A stretch of 64,000 nt of DNA from Granulicella aggregans (GTDB lineage: Bacteria > Acidobacteriota > Terriglobia > Terriglobales > Acidobacteriaceae): positions 1,224,512-1,288,511 of the forward strand of contig NZ_JACHIP010000001.1 of assembly GCF_014203275.1 (NCBI RefSeq), written 5' to 3'. This document shows, piece by piece, positions 36,484-45,329 of the stretch (positions are counted from its first letter, which is position 1; every line of letters begins with the position of its first letter). Made by a program: the position numbers and the translations under genes. Below the pieces are notes generated by a model, which did not search any database, had not been told where the DNA came from, and saw only the letters and a program-made list of their open reading frames with translations.

Positions 36484-36918
36484 CTTGAAAGCTCGCCGCG
36501 AGGAGAAGTTATCGTCCATCGTGCCTTGTTCCTTCTTGGCGAGCTCTTTATAGAACAATTCCTTCTGATCGCCGCGCATCTCGGTAAGCACTTCGGCCTT
36601 GCAGTGGGCGGCCTGGTAGATCTTCATCTGTTGATCGCGCAGCGTCTCCAGCTTTGCAAGCTGTACGCGGCCACTCTCTTCAAGGTTTTCAACCACGCGG
36701 ACTTGCTCATATGAATTGAGCAGGTCCACGGCTGAAGTAGATTGTTGAAGCGCTTCCTCGCGCATTCGAAAGAGGCCTTCGCGACGGGCCGCTAGATCGA
36801 CGAGGGCCTGACGTGATTGGCCGATCTGGCCCTGGATCTGGCCCAGCAAGCGCTCTTCACGCTGCTCGGCGATCTCCCTCAACTTGAGTAAAGTCGCGAG
36901 TGAAAATCGAAAGGCCAT
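36481..36918 (-). CDS. fliJ: Flagellar export chaperone/stalk protein FliJ
   Basis: The 145-residue protein is almost entirely alpha-helical coiled coil and begins MAFRFSLATLLKLREIAEQREERLLGQIQGQI, the typical FliJ start. FliJ inserts into the FliI hexamer as a central stalk, like the gamma subunit of F-ATPase. It follows fliI by one base and ends the flgB-flgC-fliE-F-G-H-I-J run. The family has low sequence conservation, so the call relies on pattern and position. Confidence 0.9.
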   Translation of the reverse strand: MAFRFSLATLLKLREIAEQREERLLGQIQGQIGQSRQALVDLAARREGLFRMREEALQQSTSAVDLLNSYEQVRVVENLEESGRVQLAKLETLRDQQMKIYQAAHCKAEVLTEMRGDQKELFYKELAKKEQGTMDDNFSSRRAFK

Positions 36919-36919
36919 G

Positions 36920-38224
36920 TTAGTTGGGGACGCTCGCCAGCTGCTGCATCATCTCCGAAAACCCCGGAGTTTCAGTCGAAGTCTGGTTCAAAAAGCGATT
37001 GATCTCGGGCAGCACTTCGACCGCTCGATCAAGCACAGCATCGAACCCCTTCTGATAAGCACCGATGCGGATAAGGTCTTCCGACTTAGCATAGGACGCC
37101 AGCAGCACACGCAGTGCGCGGCTCTTGGTCATGTGCTCGGGCGACGTAATCGACGGCTGCAGACGACTCAAACTATCTAGTATCGAAATCGGCGGATAGT
37201 GATTCTGCAGCGCCAGATTGCGATCGAGAATGATGTGGCCATCAAGCAAAGAGCGGACCGTATCTACCACTGGATCCTGCTGATCGTCACCCTCCATCAG
37301 CACCGTATAGAAGGCCGTAATACTCCCCTTGTTGAAGTTACCCGCGCGCTCCACCAGCCGCGCCAGCACATTGATCACAGAAGGCGTATATCCCTTGCTG
37401 GTCGGAGGCTCTCCAGCCGCCAGGCCGACTTCGCGCTGAGCCATGGCAAATCGAGTCAACGAATCAACCACGAGGAGAACATTCTTTCCTTCCGCCGCAA
37501 AGTGCTCTGCAATGGCGGTAGCAGCGAGCGCAGCTCGCATCTTCAACAGAGGCGATTGATCCGAAGTAGAGACGACGAGAATGGCCCGGCTTCGTCCCTC
37601 TTCACCGATCACCTCTAAGAACTCCTGGACTTCTCGGCCACGTTCACCAATCAGGGCCATCACCGTCATGTCTGCCTCGGTGCCGCGCGCCATCATCCCC
37701 AGCAGCGTGCTCTTTCCAACGCCGCTGCCGCCGAAGATGCCGAGCCGTTGCCCGCGTCCACACGTGATGAACGCATCGATGGCTCGCACACCGCACCCAA
37801 GCGGACTGCGAATCGGCGTCCGATCCATCGGCAAAGGCGCACTTCCATCTACCGGTACGGAACGCCGGGCGGTGTACTTGCCCAGCGAGTCGAGAGGCTC
37901 TCCCGTCCCGTCAATCACACGGCCCAGAAGCTCTGGGCCTACGCGGATCGAGGGCCGTCCTCCGGTCGCGACAATCTTGTCTCCATAGCGAATGCCGCGC
38001 GGCAACTGCAGCGTCATCGTCAACATCACGGGACCGCGAAATCCGACGACCTCGCCCGTATAGACCCGGCCATCGAGCGTCGTAATCTCGCACTCATCGC
38101 CGACCGAGCAGAACGGCCCTTCGGACTCCACGAGATTCCCAACCACCTGCAGCACACGTCCGCTCCAGCGCAGGCTTCCGGTCTGCTCCAGTTGATTGAA
38201 GTAAGGCGAAAGTGGTGTCGGCAT
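36920..38224 (-). CDS. fliI: Flagellum-specific ATPase FliI
   Basis: This F1-beta-like hexameric ATPase of the export apparatus has 434 residues. Walker A is GGSGVGKST, Walker B is VLLVVDSLTRFAMAQREVGLAAGEPPTSKGYTPSV, and the FliI signature GSITAFYTVLMEGDDQQDPVVDTVRSLLDGHIILDR is present. The N-terminal domain contains the RVLQVVGNLVESEGP segment. It starts five bases after fliH. Confidence 0.99.
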   Translation of the reverse strand: MPTPLSPYFNQLEQTGSLRWSGRVLQVVGNLVESEGPFCSVGDECEITTLDGRVYTGEVVGFRGPVMLTMTLQLPRGIRYGDKIVATGGRPSIRVGPELLGRVIDGTGEPLDSLGKYTARRSVPVDGSAPLPMDRTPIRSPLGCGVRAIDAFITCGRGQRLGIFGGSGVGKSTLLGMMARGTEADMTVMALIGERGREVQEFLEVIGEEGRSRAILVVSTSDQSPLLKMRAALAATAIAEHFAAEGKNVLLVVDSLTRFAMAQREVGLAAGEPPTSKGYTPSVINVLARLVERAGNFNKGSITAFYTVLMEGDDQQDPVVDTVRSLLDGHIILDRNLALQNHYPPISILDSLSRLQPSITSPEHMTKSRALRVLLASYAKSEDLIRIGAYQKGFDAVLDRAVEVLPEINRFLNQTSTETPGFSEMMQQLASVPN

Positions 38225-38229
38225 AGGAC

Positions 38230-38892
38230 CTATGGCTTCTGTGCGAGGACGTCGAAGAACCCGCGCTCGACTTCCTTAAGTTGGGCATCCAGGCTGAAGT
38301 TCACCGTGCCAAGTTCGGTCTCAAGAACACAGTCTCCACGCTCAAGATCGATATCTTCAACGACCTTCACATCAAGGTTGATCGCCAACGCAGTGATGTG
38401 CATCCGCCATTGATTCGCCTGCTCTGGCCGAACCCGGATCGTAGCCGACGACCCTTCCTTCAACTGGCCAAGCGCAAGGTGAACGATGGCCGAAAGAAGC
38501 ATCGGATCGACTTGTGCCTCGCGGTGCAGGATCTTCCCCGCGATGGCCAAAGCGAGTTGCACCACCTCGGCCTCCACTCGCGAGAAATAGACCTTCTGAG
38601 ACTTCTCGAAGTCAGCGATCGCCTTGATCACTCTCTGCTGCTCGACCTCGGATCTCTGCTCGAAGTCGCGCTGCATGACCGCCTGGGCCGCGGCATATCC
38701 CGCCGCTCTCTCGGAAGAGAGACGTTCGTTCAGACTCCGTTCAGTAAGACGAACTTCAGGCTCGGCAGAAAGTTCCTGCTCTTCAAGCTCTGAAACTTCA
38801 AGGCCCCGATCATTCGTCGAGCGATACTGGAAGCTGGACACATTGACGGCAGAGGCACCTGGAACTACCGGGCTCTTAGAGAACATATTCAT
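38230..38892 (-). CDS. fliH: Flagellar export ATPase regulator FliH
   Basis: The 220-residue protein has an N-terminal variable part and a coiled coil around residues 50-110 (RSLNERLSSERAAGYAAAQAVMQRDFEQRSEVEQQRVIKAIADFEKS). The C-terminal FliH domain resembles the F-ATPase delta subunit (VVQLALAIAGKILHREAQVDPMLLSAIVHLALGQLKEGSSATIRVRPEQANQW... LERGDCVLETELGTVNFSLDAQL). The ATG lies inside the 3' end of fliG (17-base overlap) behind GAGGGAG. Confidence 0.94.
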   Translation of the reverse strand: MNMFSKSPVVPGASAVNVSSFQYRSTNDRGLEVSELEEQELSAEPEVRLTERSLNERLSSERAAGYAAAQAVMQRDFEQRSEVEQQRVIKAIADFEKSQKVYFSRVEAEVVQLALAIAGKILHREAQVDPMLLSAIVHLALGQLKEGSSATIRVRPEQANQWRMHITALAINLDVKVVEDIDLERGDCVLETELGTVNFSLDAQLKEVERGFFDVLAQKP

Positions 38893-39901
38893 CCGCTCCC
38901 TCGCTCTTCAAAATCATCTTGCCTTCGGCTTCAAGCCTGCGGGCGACCGCAACCACTTCCATCTGCGCCTTGGCTACGTCCTTGCTACGAACGGGCCCTA
39001 GCTGGTCTGCTTCTTCCTTCAACATCTCGATAGCGCGAGAAGACATCGTAGAGAAGAAGTGTTCCTTCAAAGTCTCCGAAGCGCTCTTCAGCGCCAGGGT
39101 CAATGTCTTCTTATCAACCGCGCCAGTGAGTGAGCGCAGTTGGACCTCTGAGACCTCGAGGAAGTCCTCGAAGGTAAACATGAGATCGCGGATGCTCGAC
39201 GCGAGAGTCGCTTCTTCGCGCTCGATGGTCTCCAGGATCTCGCCGCTGGTTGTCGCATCGATGTTGTTCATCAGGTCCGCAACGCTCTGGAAGCCCGAGT
39301 ACGTCTTCTTCTTCTGGTCGCCGACGGAACGCAGCCGGCGGTTCAATACGATAGCAACCTTCTCCGCCATTGCAGGAGAAAACTGCCGCAAATTTGCCAG
39401 CCGCCGCACGGACTCCGCCCGCACCGGATGAGGAAGGCACATCAAGAGCGCTGATGCCTGCTTCGTCTCAAGATGCCCGAGGATCAGCGCGATCGTCTGC
39501 GGATGCTCCCCTTCCAGGAAGCGAGCCAGTTGTTTCGGATCGACCCGCTGCAGCGACTCGACTCGCGAAGAGCTTGTCTCCTGCGCTCGCACCAGGCGCT
39601 GCACCATCGTCTGCGCGCCATTCTCGCCGAATGCCTTGACCAGCATGCGGGTCGCGACCTCGCGGCCACCGGAGGAGATGTGCTCCGAGGCAATGGCCAT
39701 CTGCTGGAACTCCTGCAGAATTTGCAGCGAGACCTCCTTCGGCACCGAACCCAGCCGCGCGATCTCATGCGTCAGACCTTGCAGGTCTTCCTCGGTCAGG
39801 TGGTGGAAGATGGACGCGGCAGCCTCTTCGCTCAACATGGTCATCAGTATCGCGGCCTTGCGCGTTCCTGACAGATTGTGAACATTGATGTCCGGGCTCA
39901 C
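38876..39901 (-). CDS. fliG: Flagellar motor switch protein FliG
   Basis: FliG couples stator to rotor. The 341-residue protein shows the FliG N-domain (SGTRKAAILMTMLSEEAAASIFHHLTEEDLQGLTHEIARLG), middle domain (EGEHPQTIALILGHLETKQASALLMCLP) and C-terminal torque helix (SRAIEMLKEEADQLGPVRSKDVAKAQMEVVAVARRLEAEGKM) with its conserved charged residues. I chose the GTG at 39899-39901, which overlaps the fliF stop as GTGA and has GGGAGGA upstream. The upstream in-frame ATG lies inside fliF. Confidence 0.98.
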   Translation of the reverse strand: MSPDINVHNLSGTRKAAILMTMLSEEAAASIFHHLTEEDLQGLTHEIARLGSVPKEVSLQILQEFQQMAIASEHISSGGREVATRMLVKAFGENGAQTMVQRLVRAQETSSSRVESLQRVDPKQLARFLEGEHPQTIALILGHLETKQASALLMCLPHPVRAESVRRLANLRQFSPAMAEKVAIVLNRRLRSVGDQKKKTYSGFQSVADLMNNIDATTSGEILETIEREEATLASSIRDLMFTFEDFLEVSEVQLRSLTGAVDKKTLTLALKSASETLKEHFFSTMSSRAIEMLKEEADQLGPVRSKDVAKAQMEVVAVARRLEAEGKMILKSEGADEYVL

Positions 39902-41469
39902 TTGATTTCCTCCCTGAGCCACGCCTGCAACAGGCGTGCACTCTTGGCGGGCTCAGCTTCAACCTGCGCTCCAAGCTGCTCGCGTAGTTGCCGCGCGGCG
40001 CTCACGCTGGTGGGTAGAGCTTGGACTGGAGCCTCGGCGGCTGCCAACATAGTCTGCGTCGGCAACTGGACAACTTGTTCAAGAACCTTCTTCTGCATAG
40101 GTCGAATCATTAGGACATAGGCCATCAGGAAGAGGACCGCCAGCATGGCATAGCGGATGATAGAGGAGTAATCCGACAATCCCTTGCGCGCCTGTTCGAA
40201 GACAGTGGCAGGTGTGCGCTCGTCGGGGGCGGCCGAGGCGAAAGAGAGATTCTGCACCGTGATAGAGTCTCCACGCGCCGTGTCCAGGCCAATCGCATTC
40301 AACGCGAGCGTCTGCAGCTGTTCCAGTTCCTGCGGCGTCCGCTTCGTGCGTGTCTCGGTCCACTTGCCGTTCTTCTCCAGCTTCCGCGTTACATTGTCGT
40401 CCACCAGCAACGCCGCGGTGATGCGCTTGATTCTGCCCGCCGGAAGAACGGAGTGCCGGCTGGTCTTATTCACGCCATACGTCGCGCTTTCAGTCTTCGA
40501 GACCTGCGCGTTGCTGTCGTCCCCACTGGTTACGGGAACGTTCGGCAGCTTCTGCGGAACATTGCTGGTTGTACCTGGAACTCCACCAACTCCCGCCTTG
40601 CCTCCCGACGACTCATCCGAGCGCTGAATCTGCAGCGTCGCACTCACGGCGGGATCGTACTTATCCATGTTCTCTTCCATCGTGCTCGGGTCGTACTCCA
40701 CATTCACACTCGCGCGAATGTGGTCGGCACCAACCACCGGACCCAGAGTCGCAATCAGGCGCTGCGACAACTGTCGTTCCGCTCCATCGTCGCCCCCGGC
40801 ATCGCCGCCCGTGTTCAGAGCGAGATTCGAGTCCGCATCGATGATCGAGACATCGGTCGGCTTCAGACCTTCTACCGCCCCCGAGACCATGCGCTGAATC
40901 GACGCAGTCTCATCATGCGTCAGACCGCCTCGTGCCAGCTTCAGCGTCACCGAAGCCTTGGCCCCGCGCTCCCGATCCACAAACACCGAATCGGTAGCCA
41001 TCACCAGGTGGACCCGAGCGCTCTTCACGTTCGCAAGCGTCGTGATGGTGCGCTCCAGCTCGCCCTCAAGCGCGCGCTGATAGTTCACCTTCTCGTCGAA
41101 CTCGGTCTGTCCCCACGACACCTTGTCGAAGATCTCAAACCCCATGCGGCCAGAGTGCGTCGGGCTGCTTGAAGCAATGTCCAGCCGCGCCGCATCAACC
41201 TGGTCGGCAGGAACGCTGATGCTCTTCCCATCCGCACTCAGTTGGTAAGGGATGTTCTTCGCCTTCAGCTCTGCTGAAATCGTCTGCGCGTCCGCCGTCT
41301 CCAACCCGCTCATCAGCGGCTTGTAGTCCGGCGTGGCCATCAGATTTGCAAACAGCCCCACAAGGCCTACCGTGGCGACGGCCCCTGCACCGAGCATCAG
41401 CCGCTGCTTCTGGGTCCGCGTCATCCAGAACTGTTTCAACTGGGCGAAAATTTGAGTCGTCTCTGCCAT
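39898..41469 (-). CDS. fliF: Flagellar MS-ring protein FliF
   Basis: FliF forms the membrane ring on which the motor assembles. The 523-residue protein has an N-terminal transmembrane helix (LMLGAGAVATVGLVGLFANLMA), ring-building motifs (YKPLMSGLETADAQTISAELKAKNIPYQLSADGKSISVPADQVDAARLDIASS, NYQRALEGELERTITTLANVKSARVHLVMATDSVFVDRERGAKASVTLKL) and a second transmembrane helix near the C-terminus (YAMLAVLFLMAYVLMIRPM). A FliG-binding cytoplasmic tail ends RLLQAWLREEIK. It is followed by fliG with GTGA overlap. Confidence 0.98.
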   Translation of the reverse strand: MAETTQIFAQLKQFWMTRTQKQRLMLGAGAVATVGLVGLFANLMATPDYKPLMSGLETADAQTISAELKAKNIPYQLSADGKSISVPADQVDAARLDIASSSPTHSGRMGFEIFDKVSWGQTEFDEKVNYQRALEGELERTITTLANVKSARVHLVMATDSVFVDRERGAKASVTLKLARGGLTHDETASIQRMVSGAVEGLKPTDVSIIDADSNLALNTGGDAGGDDGAERQLSQRLIATLGPVVGADHIRASVNVEYDPSTMEENMDKYDPAVSATLQIQRSDESSGGKAGVGGVPGTTSNVPQKLPNVPVTSGDDSNAQVSKTESATYGVNKTSRHSVLPAGRIKRITAALLVDDNVTRKLEKNGKWTETRTKRTPQELEQLQTLALNAIGLDTARGDSITVQNLSFASAAPDERTPATVFEQARKGLSDYSSIIRYAMLAVLFLMAYVLMIRPMQKKVLEQVVQLPTQTMLAAAEAPVQALPTSVSAARQLREQLGAQVEAEPAKSARLLQAWLREEIK

Positions 41470-41507
41470 ATGTTTTCTAAGGTGTCCCGATTAATGAAGG
41501 CGAAAGG

Positions 41508-41822
41508 CTAAAACTGCATCTTTTCAATGTCCTGATACGCGGTCACAATCTTGTTTCGGACCTGCATCATCAGTTGGAAAGCCACATCAGCCTTCTCCAC
41601 CGAGACCATCACCTTGCTCATGTCCGCGTTGCCGCCCTGAAGCAGCGTACCGACCTGGGCTTCCGCACTTCCTTGCAGATTGCTCACCTGGTTGATCGCG
41701 CCCTTCAGCACATCGCCGAAGCTACCGCTGTCGCTGCTGGAACCGAGACCACCCGCCAAAGAGCTGAGGCTCGAAGGCAGTGACGTAAGAGGACCGAGGC
41801 CTATTGGCATTCCTATGCTCAT
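41508..41822 (-). CDS. fliE: Flagellar hook-basal body complex protein FliE
   Basis: FliE is the adaptor between MS-ring and rod. The 104-residue protein has a Ser/Gly/Leu-rich start and the FliE core SFGDVLKGAINQVSNLQGSAEAQVGTLLQGGNADMSKVMVSVEKADVAFQLMMQVRNKIVTAYQDIEKMQF. It lies between flgC and fliF, the conserved order. Confidence 0.95.
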   Translation of the reverse strand: MSIGMPIGLGPLTSLPSSLSSLAGGLGSSSDSGSFGDVLKGAINQVSNLQGSAEAQVGTLLQGGNADMSKVMVSVEKADVAFQLMMQVRNKIVTAYQDIEKMQF

Positions 41823-41860
41823 CTTGATTGCTCCTGAAATTCAAAAACCGGTTAATTGAA

Positions 41861-42307
41861 CTAACTCTTGAGAATGTCGATAGATTGCTGGATCATTTGC
41901 TTCGCTGCGGAGACCGCGGAAGCATTCAGCTGATAGGCACGAGTAGAGCCCATAAGGTCCACCATCTCCTGCACCGGGTTGATGGCCGGATAAGCGACGA
42001 AGCCGTCCTTGTCCGCATCGGGATGGCTTGGTTCATAACGCATCACGGGAGGCGTCGGATCATCGATGACCTGCGAAACACGTACCGTTCCGCCCGTCCT
42101 GGTAGAGCCGCTGTTCGCACTGGCAAACGCAGTCTGAAACGAGCTGTTGCCCTGCGAGGCGAAGACAACTTCCTTGCGACGGAATGGTCCGCCGTCATCG
42201 GTGTGTGTCGTCTCGGCGTTCGCCATATTGGTGGCGATCACCTCGGAGCGTTGGCGTTCCGCAGAGAGTGCAGACGCGCTGATCTTCAGCATGTCAAAAG
42301 GACCCAT
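41861..42307 (-). CDS. flgC: Flagellar proximal rod protein FlgC
   Basis: The 148-residue rod protein begins MGPFDMLKISASALSAERQRSEVIATNMANAETT and contains PFRRKEVVFASQGNSSFQTAF. It ends with the FlgC hallmark YEPSHPDADKDGFVAYPAINPVQEMVDLMGSTRAYQLNASAVSAAKQMIQQSIDIL. It starts 2 bases after flgB. Confidence 0.97.
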   Translation of the reverse strand: MGPFDMLKISASALSAERQRSEVIATNMANAETTHTDDGGPFRRKEVVFASQGNSSFQTAFASANSGSTRTGGTVRVSQVIDDPTPPVMRYEPSHPDADKDGFVAYPAINPVQEMVDLMGSTRAYQLNASAVSAAKQMIQQSIDILKS

Positions 42308-42309
42308 CG

Positions 42310-42660
42310 CTAGTTACCTCCGTTGATGGCGCTCAGCAGTTGGTGAAACTGTGCCTTCACCAGTTGCGTGCCCATCTGAAACTGAAGCTGTGATTGAGCA
42401 AGCAGAGTGCTCTCGCGGTCGAGGTTGACGTTGTTGCCGTCGGGACGCTCGAGCAGACCACTTACCTCGGATACCACTGGCGTAAGTTGAAGGCCGCTGT
42501 CATCGCTCGCCTGCGAGAGAGCCTGCTTGAAGTTGATGTCCTTGGTCTTGTAACCAGGGGTGTCGACGTTCGCCATGTTCCCGGCGATCGTCTGCTCACG
42601 GTCTGTCGTTACCTCGAGAAACCGCTCCAGTGAAGAGGGAAGAAAACCTGTGCTTGCCAT
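42310..42660 (-). CDS. flgB: Flagellar proximal rod protein FlgB
   Basis: The 116-residue rod protein has TTDREQTIAGNMANVDTPGYKTKDINFKQAL near the N-terminus and NNVNLDRESTLLAQSQLQFQMGTQLVKAQFHQLLSAINGG at the end, both typical for FlgB. Its ATG overlaps the last base of the upstream activator gene's stop codon. Rod genes thus appear cotranscribed with the regulator that controls the regulon. Confidence 0.97.
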   Translation of the reverse strand: MASTGFLPSSLERFLEVTTDREQTIAGNMANVDTPGYKTKDINFKQALSQASDDSGLQLTPVVSEVSGLLERPDGNNVNLDRESTLLAQSQLQFQMGTQLVKAQFHQLLSAINGGN

Positions 42661-44033
42661 TACGCATATCTCCTTGGGGGAAGTCCGTACTCACGAATCC
42701 TGTTGCGCATCGTGCGAATGCTTATGCCCAGCATCTCTGCCGCCTGGGTGCGGTTGCCGCGAGTCATCTCGAGCGTGCTCTCCAGGTGCGCCCGCTCCAA
42801 ATCACGGATCGGAACGCCGGGTGCAGCGACAGCCACCGGGGCCGCTGGCGCGATCGCCGATACCGCCGGCCTCGCGCGCATCTGAAACTCTTGGTCGAAC
42901 CGCTCTGCATCGAGCACGACGCCGGGATGCAGCGAGCACATACGCCGCATAAAGTTACCAAGCTCGCGAACATTTCCCGGCCAGTTGTGCGCCCGCAGAC
43001 GCTCCATAAAGTCGGGGCTCAGCGGCTGCGCCTGTCCGCGCGTCCGCGACGCAAACTTCTCCGCAAAATAGCGGGCTAACAGCTCGATGTCCTCAGGCCG
43101 CTCGCGCAGTGGAGGAAGATCAAGCGGAATGACATTCAAGCGATAGTAAAGATCGCTGCGGAACTTGCCTTCATCCACCATCGATGCAAGATCGACATTA
43201 GTCGTGGCAATTACGCGGATATCCACCTTGGTCGATCGCGTCTCGCCCAGCCGCTCAAACTCCCGCTCCTGCAACGCACGCAGCAGCTTCGGCTGCAGGT
43301 TCAGCGGCATCTCGCCAATCTCATCCAGCAACAATGTGCCGCCGTGGGCCATCTCGAACTTGCCCGCCTTCGCCGTAGTCGCTCCCGTAAACGCGCCGCG
43401 AGCGTGGCCAAACAACTCGCTCTCCAGAAGATGCTCCGGAACCGCCGCGCAATTTACCGCGATGAACGGCTTGCGGGCACGCGGACTCGCATCATGGATG
43501 AAGCGCGCAAGCAGCTCTTTGCCAGTGCCACTCTCAGCCTCAACGAGTACATCGGTGTCGGTATTTGCCGCAGCCCGTGCTCTCTGCAAGGACCGCAGCA
43601 ACCGGGGCGAGCGACCAACCATCGCGCACGCGTCCATTACTTCGCCCTGTGCCGTCGGCGCAATCTGTTGCATCACGCGCGCCGCTGCTTCTTCAATCTG
43701 GTCGAACGCAATCGGCTTGGTCAGATAGTCAAACGCTCCGTTGCGCATCGCCTCAACTGCATCGGGAACGTTGCCAAACGCCGTAAGCAGAATCACCGCA
43801 GTAGATGCGGAGGCAGCACGAGCTGCACGCATCACTTCGAGCCCATCGCCGTCAGGCATACGCATGTCGCTCACGACAAGCTGAAACTCCCTGTTCTCCA
43901 GCAGTCGCGAAGCCTCGCGCACGCCGCTCGCGGTCTCGACGTCCCAACCGTTGCGAGAGAAGTTCACTCGCAGCGCGGTACGGATACCCGCTTCGTCATC
44001 CACAATCAGAACCGATGATGAGTTATAGGTCAT
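42660..44033 (-). CDS. NtrC-family sigma-54 activator/response regulator (FlrC/FleR-like)
   Basis: The 457-residue protein has three domains. The receiver is complete (VLIVDDEAGIRTALR, phospho-acceptor D in VVSDMRMPDGDG, conserved T and K in LLTAFG and YLTKPI). The AAA+ domain has Walker A ESGTGKE, the sigma-54-contacting GAFTGA loop and GGTLLLDEIGEMPLNLQPKLLRALQE. The C-terminal Fis-type helix-turn-helix is GNRTQAAEMLGISIRTMRNRIREYGL. It overlaps the kinase gene upstream by 4 bases, forming a FleSR/FlrBC-like pair. It is followed directly by flgB. It is the best candidate to bind the TAGGCA palindromes and activate the sigma-54 promoters at fliK, flgF, fliN and motA1. Confidence 0.95.
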   Translation of the reverse strand: MTYNSSSVLIVDDEAGIRTALRVNFSRNGWDVETASGVREASRLLENREFQLVVSDMRMPDGDGLEVMRAARAASASTAVILLTAFGNVPDAVEAMRNGAFDYLTKPIAFDQIEEAAARVMQQIAPTAQGEVMDACAMVGRSPRLLRSLQRARAAANTDTDVLVEAESGTGKELLARFIHDASPRARKPFIAVNCAAVPEHLLESELFGHARGAFTGATTAKAGKFEMAHGGTLLLDEIGEMPLNLQPKLLRALQEREFERLGETRSTKVDIRVIATTNVDLASMVDEGKFRSDLYYRLNVIPLDLPPLRERPEDIELLARYFAEKFASRTRGQAQPLSPDFMERLRAHNWPGNVRELGNFMRRMCSLHPGVVLDAERFDQEFQMRARPAVSAIAPAAPVAVAAPGVPIRDLERAHLESTLEMTRGNRTQAAEMLGISIRTMRNRIREYGLPPRRYA

Positions 44034-45289
44034 AGCGCTGGGATCTCCACAAAGAAGGTCGTGCCAGTTCCTCGAAGGCTCGTGACCCGGATCGTGCCGC
44101 CATGCTGCTTTACGATCTGGCTGCAGACAGCCAGCCCAAGTCCCGAAGAGTCGCCGCTGATGCTGAAGCCGGCCTTGAAAATATCCTGCAGATGCTCAGC
44201 CGCGATGCCGCATCCGGTATCGGAGAACTCGATGACGGCAGTGTCGTGGCCACCCTTTACCGCACCGTGATTCCTGCGAACCGTGACCCACACGTTCCCG
44301 CCCATCTGCGTATGCCGCAGCGAGTTGCACACCATGTTCAACACAATCTGCTGCAGTGCGCTCGGGTTCCCGTTGATCCAAAGCCCCGCATCCTCCGCGT
44401 CAAACGCCAGGGAGATGCCTACCTGCTGCGCGATCGGCCGTGCAAACTCCACGCTGCTGCGGATCGAAGCATTCAGATCCAGCGGCGAAAGCGAAGGAAC
44501 CTCGCGGCCATGAAAACTCAGTACATTGCTCACAGTCGCAGCCAGCGAACGAATACCGGCATGCAGGTGCGAGATCCACTCCGATGTATCTTCTCCACCC
44601 GCCTCAATCAGCCCGGTAAACAGTTCAAGGCTCGCCAGCGGATTTCTAATTTCATGAGCGAGCGTCGTCGCAACCTCGGCAAGTGCCGTAGCCTTGCGCG
44701 AACGCTCCCGTTCCTCTTCGGCCTGCTTCTGCAGCGTGATGTCACGAAGAATAAGAATCGCCTGCCGCTGGGCACGATAGCTGCCTTCAGTACCGTGAAG
44801 CAGATGCCGCTCACGGACCGCCAGCCATCTCCGAGAGTTCAAAGTGGACTTGCAGAACTCGCGCTCTTCATCTCCACTCACCTGCTCACTCAGAAATCCG
44901 GACAGATCGATGCCCGAGGCGATCGAGATTGCGTCGAGATGCTTCATCGTCGCCTGGGGAAGATCGAGCAGCCTGCGACCTTCAGGATTGATGACCGATA
45001 CCGAGCCATCCTCTTCGACAACCAGCACGCCGCACGGCATCGAATCGACAATCTGCTGCAAAGCGCCATGAACGCGCTCGTTCTCCGCCAGGCTCGCCTT
45101 CAGCGCTGAGTTGCGGTCGGCCAGTTCGCGGCTGAGGAACGTCACCTCGAGCTGCAGCTGGCCATACGAGCTCTCAAGCCGCGTCGATGCGGAGATGAAC
45201 TTCGCAAATGCTTCAGCCAACAGACCCGCGTCGGGGTGCGCCGCGATCGTCGAGTTATTTATTGGCAGTAAATGAGAGAGGGTTTCCAT
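44030..45289 (-). CDS. PAS-domain sensor histidine kinase (FlrB/FleS-like)
   Basis: The 419-residue soluble kinase has no transmembrane segment. It contains an N-terminal coiled coil (about residues 30-80), a PAS domain (IVDSMPCGVLVVEEDGSVSVINPEGRRLL), the H-box LAEVATTLAHEIRNPLASLELFTGLIE, and a HATPase domain with N, G1 and G2 boxes (QQIVLNMVCNSLRHT, EFSDTGCGIAAEHLQDIF, SGLGLAVCSQIVKQHGG). The cytoplasmic location fits a kinase that senses assembly of the export apparatus or MS-ring. It heads an operon with the activator and flgB-flgC-fliE-F-G-H-I-J. A sigma-54-type promoter lies only a few bases before its ATG. Confidence 0.93.
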   Translation of the reverse strand: METLSHLLPINNSTIAAHPDAGLLAEAFAKFISASTRLESSYGQLQLEVTFLSRELADRNSALKASLAENERVHGALQQIVDSMPCGVLVVEEDGSVSVINPEGRRLLDLPQATMKHLDAISIASGIDLSGFLSEQVSGDEEREFCKSTLNSRRWLAVRERHLLHGTEGSYRAQRQAILILRDITLQKQAEEERERSRKATALAEVATTLAHEIRNPLASLELFTGLIEAGGEDTSEWISHLHAGIRSLAATVSNVLSFHGREVPSLSPLDLNASIRSSVEFARPIAQQVGISLAFDAEDAGLWINGNPSALQQIVLNMVCNSLRHTQMGGNVWVTVRRNHGAVKGGHDTAVIEFSDTGCGIAAEHLQDIFKAGFSISGDSSGLGLAVCSQIVKQHGGTIRVTSLRGTGTTFFVEIPAL

Positions 45290-45303
45290 CTACAACTATG
45301 AAA

Positions 45304-45321
45304 TGCAAGCCAAGGGCCAAA
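45304..45321 (-). promoter_or_regulatory. Sigma-54-type promoter for the kinase/activator/flgB-to-fliJ operon
   Basis: The minus strand reads TTTGGCCCTTGGCTTGCA, a full match to TTTGGC-N7-TTGCA. It lies in the 40-base gap between the two activator genes. The predicted start near 45293 leaves only about 4 bases before the kinase ATG, so the mRNA would be almost leaderless. Confidence 0.75.
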
Positions 45322-45329
45322 CCGGGAAA

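Noticed and set aside
42735..42760. GG-N10-GC sequence upstream of flgB
   Set aside because: It is inside the activator coding region and matches only the dinucleotides. flgB is better explained as part of the kinase/activator operon.
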